From M3007 sp046153695 (GTDB taxonomy: Bacteria > Bacteroidota > Bacteroidia > Chitinophagales > Saprospiraceae), in the NCBI GenBank assembly GCA_046153695.1, contig JBJXEZ010000366.1, forward strand, positions 1 to 5,618: DNA of 5,618 bases, given 5' to 3'. Positions within the stretch are counted from its first letter, which is position 1. Each line of letters opens with the position of its first letter. A model generated the notes under the pieces. That model was not told the DNA's origin and made no database searches. It saw only the letters and a program-made list of their open reading frames with translations. The translations under genes and the position numbers were made by a program. Below, in pieces: positions 1-5,618 of the stretch.

Positions 1-3
1 GGG

Positions 4-70
4 TCGGCGGCCTTTTCGGAGGAAACTCTTTATGCTTTGTCATGTTTCTTTCGGGGGGCTGCCTTTTTTC
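4..70 (+). repeat. Leader hairpin repeat, copy A, terminator-like
   Basis: The left arm (6-26) and right arm (44-63) can form a long stem of Watson-Crick and G-U pairs around a 17-base loop (27-43), with one base bulged. The GC-rich base pairs GGCGGCC (6-12) with GGCTGCC (57-63). A run of six T follows directly at 64-69, so an intrinsic terminator for an unseen upstream gene is the simplest reading. The element aligns almost without gaps to the one at 953-1013, so it is also a repeat. It ends about 50 bases before the gene at 123. An attenuator or other 5' leader structure is the alternative. The rest of 1-122 is AT-rich leader with no gene that I can support. The repeat may extend left beyond the window. 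Confidence 0.6.
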
Positions 71-122
71 AAAAGGCCAGATGCTACAGACAATCAATCA
101 TTCACTTTTTAAATCTGTTTTT

Positions 123-827
123 ATGAAAAAATGTCTCTATCTGTCATTGGTTTTATTTCTCGCGGGCACAGGAAATATGGCGGCCCAGCCTAACATCGTC
201 GTCAACCCAGACAGTCTGTATGCTTCGACGCCTTCAACCGAGTTCGAGATAGACCTACTTTCGCAAATCACCAACCTTACCAGCGGCACAGTCACGATTC
301 GCTGGACACGAGTTATCGAGCAAAAACCACCAGAGTGGACTGTCAACTTTTGTGATAAAAATTTGTGCTATCTGGAGGTTGTTTCAAGTAGAACATTCGA
401 GTTGAACAATGGGGAAAGTGGTATGCTGAAGCCGATTTTTTACCCGAATGAGGTGCCGGGCACAGGCGTTCTGCGACTCTATTTACAATCTGAAACTCCT
501 GGGGTTACCTGGGCGGATACAATCGTGTACGTGGCTGTCGCTACCGGCGTTTCCGGTACTGTTAATATTGAGCAAGTAACGGATGTAGCGGTATTTCCTA
601 ACCCTGTCACTGACATACTGAACGTAGTAACGGCCGATGCAAACCTGCAAGGTCAATGGCGTATCACGGACACGGCGGGAAAAGTTTGGAGGTGTTCGAC
701 AGCGGGCGTTTCGGCAATTGCCGGGCAAATCCCGGTGGCTCAACTTCCAGCAGGCTTGTATTTTTTGAATATCGCCACCCCTGACGGCCGCCATGCCACA
801 GCAAAACGCTTCACCGTGCAGCGATGA
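123..827 (+). CDS. Small secreted protein with T9SS type A sorting domain
   Basis: A 234-residue exported protein of unknown function. Residues 1-21 are a signal peptide (Met-Lys-Lys, then a Leu-rich core), with likely cleavage after Ala21 so that the mature chain begins with Gln22. Residues about 25-145 look like a beta-rich Ig-like domain. It contains WTVNFCDKNLCY (72-83), whose Cys77 and Cys82 could form a disulfide, and a later YPNE...G.G..RLYL stretch. I recall similar domains in uncharacterised Bacteroidota secreted proteins but cannot name the family. Residues about 155-234 are a T9SS type A sorting domain: VFPNPVTDILNV near 157-168, LPAGLYFLNI near 208-217, and a Lys/Arg-containing end. 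This predicts transport across the outer membrane, removal of the domain and surface attachment or release. ATG 123 is preferred over the in-frame ATG at 42 because it begins a clean signal peptide, while the upstream start lies inside the copy A hairpin. There are no catalytic motifs, so a binding, adhesion or structural role is a guess. Confidence 0.85.
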   Translation: MKKCLYLSLVLFLAGTGNMAAQPNIVVNPDSLYASTPSTEFEIDLLSQITNLTSGTVTIRWTRVIEQKPPEWTVNFCDKNLCYLEVVSSRTFELNNGESGMLKPIFYPNEVPGTGVLRLYLQSETPGVTWADTIVYVAVATGVSGTVNIEQVTDVAVFPNPVTDILNVVTADANLQGQWRITDTAGKVWRCSTAGVSAIAGQIPVAQLPAGLYFLNIATPDGRHATAKRFTVQR

Positions 828-858
828 TTTGGTTAACAGTTTTTATCCGGTTTAGTGC

Positions 859-951
859 AGAGGGCGGTGGCGGAAATTGATGTCGCCCTCTATTGGGGCA
901 ATGCTGATTTTTCAGCCAAAATAAAAGCCTTGGAATTAAGCAGGCCAAGGC
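859..951 (+). other. Row of three short stem-loops after the first secreted-protein gene
   Basis: In the 224-base gap between the two secreted-protein genes there are three perfect inverted repeats in succession. AGAGGGCG (859-866) pairs with CGCCCTCT (884-891). GCTGA (903-907) pairs with TCAGC (912-916) around TTTT. GCCTTGG (927-933) pairs with CCAAGGC (945-951). The next hairpin, copy B, starts one base later. None of the three is followed by a T-run. The first could act as a 3'-end or RNA-stability structure for the gene ending at 827. As a set they suggest a structured transcript or an eroded repeat region. The 828-1051 interval has no believable coding gene. Confidence 0.45.
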
Positions 952-952
952 C

Positions 953-1013
953 GGCAGCCTCTTTGAAGGAAAATCCTTTCTTCGTCATATTCCTTTCGAG
1001 AGGCTGCCTTTTT
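953..1013 (+). repeat. Leader hairpin repeat, copy B, terminator-like
   Basis: GGCAGCCTCT (953-962) is exactly complementary to AGAGGCTGCC (999-1008). After a short imperfect step the pairing resumes with AAGGAA (966-971) against TTCCTT (990-995), leaving a loop of about 18 bases. Five T follow at 1009-1013, the form of a Rho-independent terminator for the gene ending at 827. The arms align without gaps to those of copy A (6-26 and 44-63); the loop differs by two bases in length. It lies only 38 bases before the start codon at 1052, so it would sit in the leader if transcription begins upstream, and an attenuation role is possible. I see no clear Bacteroidota promoter (TTTG ... TAnnTTTG) in the gap to decide this. 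Confidence 0.65.
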
Positions 1014-1051
1014 CAGAAATCACTTCCTTTTTCATCAATAAATTCGATGCC

Positions 1052-2830
1052 ATGAAAAAGACAATCAACTTCTTATTGCTGACGATTGCGTTCTGCCAAA
1101 CCATTCTTGCCCAGGAACCTACCTTGCCGCGAGGTCTTTCCGAAGCCGAACAATCGTGGCTTGTACAGGGAGCACCTGGATTCAACCCACCCCCGCCCTT
1201 CGGCATCACCGACCCGCCTGCACTACCTGTTCGGGCGATGGCCGAGTGGGAAGAACTACAAGCGTTGGTAGTGGTTTGGCGTTCCTATAAAGACATTCTG
1301 GCCGGTATAATCAATGCAGCGAAGCAGGAATGCAAAGTCGTAGTGGCATGCTCCAATATTCAAACCTGCAAAACCGAACTGACGAGCTACGGCGTGGACT
1401 GGTCTCAAAACGTGGACTTCATTCAAGCATCGAGCAACAGTTTCTGGGTTCGGGATTACGGCGGTCAGCCTTGCTACCTCAACGGCGTGGATTCTCTGGC
1501 CTGGGTAGATTGGATTTACAACCGCCCGCGTCCGCTCGACGACGTGATGCCGGAACTGTTCGGACAATATTTCAACATGCCGGTCTATACCACTACCGTC
1601 GCACCCAATGACCTGGTGAATACCGGGGGCAATTTTATGACCGACGGTATAGGACGGGCTTTTGCCTCCAAGCTCGTACTCGATGAGAACGATTCGACTA
1701 ATACCTGGGGTCAAAGTAACCATTCCGAAGCGGAGGTCGGGGAAATCATGGATGCCTATTTAGGTATAGATCCGTACATCAAGATGACCATCTTGCCTTA
1801 CGACGGTATCCACCACATCGACATGCACATGAAACTGCTGGACGAGGTGACGCTGCTCGTGGGGGAGTACCCTTCGGGAATCGCCGACGGACCGCAAATC
1901 GAGGCGAATTTGCAGTATGTGTTGAGCAATTTCACGAGCTCCTACGGCACGCCGTTTAAAGTCATTCGTGTACCGATGCCACCCGACAAAAACAACCTTT
2001 ATCCGCACCAGGGCGGCGACTACCGCACTTACGCTAACGCGGTTTTTGTCAACAAGACGATTATCGTACCGACGTATAAAGAACAATACGAGACCACCGG
2101 CTTGCGTATCTGGCGAGAGTCTATGCCGGGCTATAATATCGTGGGTGTGAATTGCGACGAGATGATTTTCCTCGGAGGCGCGGTTCACTGCATTACTAAG
2201 GAAGTCGGCGTAACGGACCCCTTAGCGATCAGCCATCGCCGTCTCGACGACATTACCGACGCCAACCCGCCGGCATACGAGGTAAAGGCTACTATTCGCC
2301 ACAGAAGCGGCATTACAAGTGCGTCCGTCTTTTATAAAACCGATCCGGGCGCTGCATACCAGGAACTGCCGATGGCGCTTGTCAGCCCCGTTGATAACCT
2401 TTGGACGGCTGCTATCCCGCAACAGCCGGGCGGCTCTACGGTCTATTACTACATCCATGCTACGGCAAACTCTGGCAAACAGATCGCCCGGCCGATGCCC
2501 GCACCGGATGGTTATTTCCGCTTCCGGGTCAATATCGCTACCGGTACCACCGACCTTACAAAGGAAAATACCCGACTCGGCGATGTGTTCCCGAATCCGG
2601 CTGGCGCAATCACCTGTATCCCCGTGTTTAGCGCGAATAACAGCACTGCGACGCTCGAATTGAGCGATTGCTTAGGACGCCGGTTGGAAACGATTTTTTC
2701 GGGTACGCTTCCGGCAGGTGAATCCAAATACTTTTTCCATGCCGACAGGCTGCAAAGCGGGGTTTATGTTGTCAGCCTGCGTACCGCGAAAGGCATTTTT
2801 TCACAGAAAGTTTTGGTAAAAAACAATTAA
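1052..2830 (+). CDS. Secreted agmatine deiminase/PPAD-family deiminase with T9SS sorting domain
   Basis: A 592-residue exported guanidino-group deiminase (PAD_porph family), expected to convert a guanidinium substrate to a ureido product plus ammonia outside the cell. Residues 1-20 are a signal peptide cut before Gln21. The catalytic domain spans about 55-395: AEWEELQALVVVW (64-76), FWVRDYGG (131-138, Asp135), NTGGNFMTDG (190-199), HIDMH (255-259, His255 and Asp257), YANAVFVN (327-334, probably Asn329) and GGAVHC (375-380, nucleophile Cys380). Residues about 405-495 form a beta-rich Ig-like domain, and about 508-592 are a T9SS type A sorting domain (VFPNP near 512-516, SGVYVVSL near 569-576). 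As I recall, P. gingivalis PPAD uses Asp130, His236, Asp238, Asn297 and Cys351, and holds the peptide C-terminus with Arg152/Arg154. The NRPR motif here (Arg158, Arg160) has matching spacing from Asp135. That favours C-terminal peptidylarginine over free agmatine as substrate, but this is inference. The protein is intact with all catalytic residues present. It is preceded by copy B and has no evident SD sequence. Confidence 0.9.
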   Translation: MKKTINFLLLTIAFCQTILAQEPTLPRGLSEAEQSWLVQGAPGFNPPPPFGITDPPALPVRAMAEWEELQALVVVWRSYKDILAGIINAAKQECKVVVACSNIQTCKTELTSYGVDWSQNVDFIQASSNSFWVRDYGGQPCYLNGVDSLAWVDWIYNRPRPLDDVMPELFGQYFNMPVYTTTVAPNDLVNTGGNFMTDGIGRAFASKLVLDENDSTNTWGQSNHSEAEVGEIMDAYLGIDPYIKMTILPYDGIHHIDMHMKLLDEVTLLVGEYPSGIADGPQIEANLQYVLSNFTSSYGTPFKVIRVPMPPDKNNLYPHQGGDYRTYANAVFVNKTIIVPTYKEQYETTGLRIWRESMPGYNIVGVNCDEMIFLGGAVHCITKEVGVTDPLAISHRRLDDITDANPPAYEVKATIRHRSGITSASVFYKTDPGAAYQELPMALVSPVDNLWTAAIPQQPGGSTVYYYIHATANSGKQIARPMPAPDGYFRFRVNIATGTTDLTKENTRLGDVFPNPAGAITCIPVFSANNSTATLELSDCLGRRLETIFSGTLPAGESKYFFHADRLQSGVYVVSLRTAKGIFSQKVLVKNN

Positions 2831-2835
2831 CAACC

Positions 2836-2889
2836 ATGCACAATCATTTTTCGGGCGGCTGTTCATTCAAGATTTTGGTATGTCAATAA
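2836..2889 (+). other. Possible 17-codon upstream ORF overlapping the metal ATPase start
   Basis: An ATG at 2836 opens a 17-residue reading frame (MHNHFSGGCSFKILVCQ) whose stop codon at 2887-2889 lies inside the ATPase gene, overlapping its ATG at 2880 in another frame. It fills almost the whole gap after the deiminase gene. Two His and two Cys in 17 residues, directly before a metal-exporting ATPase, make a leader peptide or translational coupling conceivable. Its middle (about 2845-2862) also resembles the right arm of copies A and B (TTTCGGGCGGCTG), but no matching left arm or T-run is present. An ORF this short can easily arise by chance. Confidence 0.2.
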
Positions 2890-4898
2890 ACGCAACTTCC
2901 CACGTCCACACTTACGATGCGCAAGGCCGTATGACCTGCTGCTCGCTCGAAGAAAAAATAGAAATCAAAACCGGCCCACCGCCGCCCCGGCCACACGAAG
3001 AGGGCGACGGGCACGACCATGATCATGAAAGTGTTAGCGCCTGGCGGGAATACCTGCCTGCGATAACCAGTTTCGTGTTGCTGCTCGGTGGCATCGCGCT
3101 CGACGAGTACGTGCAGCCCGCGTTTTTCACGGGCTGGGTTCGGCCGGTGTGGTATCTGGCGGCCTACCTGCCCGTGGGTTGGCCGGTACTGAAAGAGGCT
3201 GTGCAAGCCATCGGGAAAGGGGAGTTTTTTACCGAATTCTTTCTGATGAGCCTGGCCACCATCGGCGCGTTTGCTATTGGCGAGTACCCGGAAGGTGTTG
3301 CGGTGATGCTTTTTTACGCCGTCGGCGAATTATTTCAGACGGCGGCGGTGCGCCGCGCCAAGGGCAATATCAAGGCCCTGCTCGACCAACGGCCCGACGA
3401 AGTAACTGTTTTGGAAAACAACCAAACCCGCACCGTAAAAGCCGAAACCGTCGGCATCGGCAGCCTCATCCAACTCAAACCCGGCGAAAAACTCGCGCTT
3501 GACGGGGAGTTAATTTCTGAAAACGCCTCCTTCAATACCGCAGCGCTCACAGGCGAAAGCAAGCCCGATACGAAAGCAAAAGGCGAGACGGTTTTGGCTG
3601 GCATGATCAACCTGAACACCGTCGCACAGGTGCGGGTGACGACGGCGTACACAGACAGCAAACTCTCCAAAATCCTCGAAATGGTGCAAAACGCCACCGC
3701 GCAAAAAGCACCGACCGAACTTTTCATTCGCAAGTTTGCCAAAATCTACACGCCCGTCGTGGTGCTGTTGGCCGTGCTGATTGTGCTGGTGCCGTTCTTC
3801 TTTGTTGAAAGCTACACTTTCCGCGACTGGCTGTACCGGGCACTGATTTTCCTCGTTATTTCCTGCCCCTGCGCGTTGGTGATTTCCATTCCGCTGGGCT
3901 ATTTCGGCGGCATCGGCGCGGCGAGCCGTAACGGTATTTTGTTTAAAGGCTCCAATTTTTTGGATATCATGGCAGGCATCAAAAACGTGGTGATGGACAA
4001 AACGGGGACAATGACCGAAGGCGTTTTCAAAGTGCAGGAAGTCAAAATCAACCCCGGTTTTGATGAAAAAAAGACTCTCGCGTGGGTCAATGCTTTGGAA
4101 AACAACAGTACGCACCCCGTCGCCACGGCCATTCATCTATATGTCGGCGCGGTGGACAACGCGCTGAAATTCACCGAAACAGAAGAAATTGCCGGACATG
4201 GACTGCGGGCAGTTTTGAACGGCAAACCCGTTTTGGTCGGCAATTTCAACCTCATGGAAAAGTTCGGCATCGCCTTCCCCGCCGAGCTCTCCGGCATCCC
4301 TTACACGATCATCGCCATTGCCGAAAACGGGCAATTTGCCGGCTACATCACCATCGCCGACCAAATCAAAGAGGACGCGCTCGCCACCGTCCAAAAATTG
4401 GAGAAACTCGGTGTACAAATCACCATGTTGAGCGGCGACAAAACGGCGGTCGTCAAATTGGTGGCCGAAAAATTGGGCATCAAAAATGCTTTTGGTGACT
4501 TGTTGCCAGAAGACAAAGTGAATAAAGTCAAGGAGATAAAATCCCGTGGCGAGTCCGTAGCCTTTGTCGGCGACGGCGTGAACGACGCGCCGGTGGTGGC
4601 CCTCAGCGACGCGGGTATTGCTATGGGCGGCCTCGGCTCGGACGCCACCATCGAAACGGCAGACATCGTGATTCAGGACGACAAGCCCTCGAAAATACCG
4701 GTAGCCATCCACATTGGTAAGGCTACCAAGCGCATCGTTTGGCAAAATATCGGGCTGGCCTTCGGCGTGAAGGCGGTGGTGCTGATACTCGGCGCGGGCG
4801 GGTTGGCAACGATGTGGGAGGCGGTTTTCGCGGATGTGGGCGTGGCGTTGCTGGCGATTTTGAACGCGGTGCGGGTGCAGAAAATGAATTTTTCCTGA
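2880..4898 (+). CDS. Heavy-metal P1B-type ATPase, Zn/Cd/Pb exporter (ZntA/CadA type)
   Basis: A 672-residue inner-membrane pump that uses ATP to expel soft divalent cations. The N-terminal tail has no ferredoxin-like HMA domain with a CxxC motif. It carries a Cys pair (Cys20-Cys21 in MTCCSLEEK) and a His/Asp-rich GHDHDHE segment (44-50), probable metal ligands. Membrane helices lie at about 60-78, 87-101, 117-132, 135-153, 288-308, 320-342, 622-640 and 645-663. The P-type signatures are complete: TGES (224-227, actuator), CPC (329-331, ion site), DKTGT (373-377, phosphorylated Asp373), THP (411-413) and GHG (439-441) in the nucleotide domain, LSGDK (517-521) and GDGVNDAP (564-571). CPCALVIS, Lys631 in the seventh helix and Asp652 in the eighth fit subgroup P1B-2 (Zn2+, Cd2+, Pb2+) rather than the copper pumps, which typically have CPCALGLA. 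ATG 2880 is the first in-frame ATG and gives a tail of expected length. The 49-base gap after the deiminase gene would allow read-through, but the functions are unrelated. I give no gene symbol because zntA and cadA cannot be separated from sequence alone. Confidence 0.95.
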   Translation: MSINATSHVHTYDAQGRMTCCSLEEKIEIKTGPPPPRPHEEGDGHDHDHESVSAWREYLPAITSFVLLLGGIALDEYVQPAFFTGWVRPVWYLAAYLPVGWPVLKEAVQAIGKGEFFTEFFLMSLATIGAFAIGEYPEGVAVMLFYAVGELFQTAAVRRAKGNIKALLDQRPDEVTVLENNQTRTVKAETVGIGSLIQLKPGEKLALDGELISENASFNTAALTGESKPDTKAKGETVLAGMINLNTVAQVRVTTAYTDSKLSKILEMVQNATAQKAPTELFIRKFAKIYTPVVVLLAVLIVLVPFFFVESYTFRDWLYRALIFLVISCPCALVISIPLGYFGGIGAASRNGILFKGSNFLDIMAGIKNVVMDKTGTMTEGVFKVQEVKINPGFDEKKTLAWVNALENNSTHPVATAIHLYVGAVDNALKFTETEEIAGHGLRAVLNGKPVLVGNFNLMEKFGIAFPAELSGIPYTIIAIAENGQFAGYITIADQIKEDALATVQKLEKLGVQITMLSGDKTAVVKLVAEKLGIKNAFGDLLPEDKVNKVKEIKSRGESVAFVGDGVNDAPVVALSDAGIAMGGLGSDATIETADIVIQDDKPSKIPVAIHIGKATKRIVWQNIGLAFGVKAVVLILGAGGLATMWEAVFADVGVALLAILNAVRVQKMNFS

Positions 4899-4934
4899 AC
4901 GTAGTTTTTCCCATGATTGCCTGAATTTCAGCTA

Positions 4935-5618
4935 TTACAACTGATATTTCGTCAACTCCGCTATTACCTCGGCTACTTCCCGTTCCAATTCCAACAACCG
5001 GTCGCGACTTTCGTACAGCAGCGATTGCTCCACAAAATATTCCAGCGTATTGATTTGCCCTGCTTGTAAGGCTTTGTCCAGCAAATCAAGGTTGTTGAGC
5101 GACAACAAGCTCTGGCGGTACTCGTTCAGCCCTGCCTGGAGGGTTTGGAACTTTTCGTAAAGCCGTTTCACCGTGTAATAGCGTTCGTTGCGACGCGATT
5201 CAAGTTGCCCGGCGTAATAAGCCGTTTGCAATTGTTGCTGCGCTATGCGGTTTTTGTTTTCCCACAGCGGTATGCTCAAGGCGACATGCAAGCCGTGAAA
5301 ATTTTGTCCCAAAATACCTTGGTAGTGATACCCCGCTTCCATTTTAGGCAGGGTCAGCGCTTTGGTCAGGGATACCTGTGCTGCGCCGACTTGCTGCTGT
5401 GCCAGTAAAAACTGTAAACCTGGGTCTTTTGCTTCGATGCTTTGCGCCAGCGCCTCAAATGTTGGAATGTCCGGCACGAACGGATACAACGTATCGGCAA
5501 AGGCGATAACGACACCACCGTTTAATTCTGTCAATTTACCTTGATATTCCGTTATTTCTGCCTCCAACAGTTTCAGATCGGTTTGCAGGTTGATCACCTG
5601 GTGACGGGCCTTGTTCAG
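4935..5618 (-). CDS. TolC-family outer membrane efflux protein, C-terminal part (truncated by window)
   Basis: The reading frame is open to the right edge of the window, so only the last 228 codons are seen. The frame already reads LNKARHQ before the first possible start (GTG at 5595-5597), so the true start lies outside. The visible part matches the second half of an OEP/TolC protomer. It has a long amphipathic helix (first ~35 residues), a helix beginning near DPGLQFLLAQQQVGAAQ, then LPKMEAGYHYQG and VALSIPLWENKNRI (the beta-strand and turn region of the barrel). Long helices follow, with AGQINTLEYFVEQ and LELEREVAEVIAEL. Such proteins form the outer-membrane duct of tripartite pumps. The gene converges with the metal ATPase across 36 bases (4899-4934), which hold no convincing terminator. 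That neighbour suggests a CusC/CzcC-type partner of an RND metal pump encoded further right, but the substrate is inferred from context only. Confidence 0.88.
   Translation of the reverse strand: MNKARHQVINLQTDLKLLEAEITEYQGKLTELNGGVVIAFADTLYPFVPDIPTFEALAQSIEAKDPGLQFLLAQQQVGAAQVSLTKALTLPKMEAGYHYQGILGQNFHGLHVALSIPLWENKNRIAQQQLQTAYYAGQLESRRNERYYTVKRLYEKFQTLQAGLNEYRQSLLSLNNLDLLDKALQAGQINTLEYFVEQSLLYESRDRLLELEREVAEVIAELTKYQL

Noticed and set aside
110..117. TAAATCTG as a Bacteroidota -7 promoter box (TAnnTTTG)
   Set aside because: It lies only five bases before the ATG at 123, which leaves no normal leader, and no TTTG box is properly spaced upstream.
42..122. In-frame 27-residue N-terminal extension of the first secreted protein
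   Set aside because: It would put extra residues before a textbook signal peptide, and its start lies in the loop of the copy A hairpin.
855..1055. 66-codon ORF in the gap before the deiminase gene
   Set aside because: It runs through four inverted repeats, starts only by a weak alternative codon (GTG), has no recognisable protein features and ends on the deiminase start codon.
2770..2865. Full third copy of the leader hairpin before the ATPase gene
   Set aside because: Only the right arm is similar. The best left-arm candidate (CAGCC near 2775, in the deiminase coding sequence) pairs poorly and there is no T-run.
3510..4745. Two long minus-strand ORFs (3510-4136 and 4137-4745)
   Set aside because: They are opposite the ATPase gene, whose frame encodes every P-type motif. 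The antisense products are His/Arg-rich, low-quality sequences with no domain.
4921..4931. Palindrome CTGAATTTCAG as a bidirectional terminator between the convergent genes
   Set aside because: The arms leave only a 1-3 base loop with a weak stem and no flanking T-run. It is probably chance.
5595..5597. GTG as the start of the TolC-family gene
   Set aside because: The frame stays open upstream to the window edge with plausible helix residues, and half of the expected protein would be missing.

Overview
The window comes from a member of the Bacteroidota, probably an environmental or free-living lineage. Two neighbouring proteins end in type IX secretion (T9SS) type A sorting domains. Both have signal peptides whose predicted mature N-terminus is Gln, and no start codon has a convincing Shine-Dalgarno sequence. 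The genus cannot be told from the sequence.

Layout: 1-122 is a leader region dominated by a long hairpin followed by a T-run (copy A). A small secreted T9SS cargo protein follows at 123-827 (+). The 224-base gap 828-1051 holds no credible gene but four successive stem-loops, the last of which (copy B) is a close relative of copy A. At 1052-2830 (+) is a secreted, sortase-like-processed deiminase of the agmatine deiminase/PAD_porph family, with a catalytic domain, a beta-rich Ig-like domain and a T9SS sorting domain. A 49-base gap with a 17-codon upstream ORF leads to a heavy-metal P1B-type ATPase at 2880-4898 (+). Facing it, 36 bases away, is the C-terminal part of a TolC-family outer membrane efflux protein (4935-5618, -), which runs off the right edge.

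How the genes fit together: the first two genes are both extracellular T9SS cargo and carry related leader hairpins, so they may share regulation or simply share a repeat family. The ATPase (inner-membrane Zn/Cd/Pb export) and the convergent TolC protein (probably the outer-membrane part of a CusCBA/CzcCBA-type pump encoded off the right edge) look like the start of a metal-efflux locus. Nothing links the deiminase to metal efflux beyond adjacency.

Most worth a second look are (1) the deiminase, whose visible residues match the peptidylarginine deiminase of Porphyromonas gingivalis (PPAD) better than an agmatine deiminase, and (2) the repeated leader hairpin, whose two copies differ mostly in ways that keep base pairing. 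There is no mobile element, CRISPR array, tRNA or rRNA that I can see.
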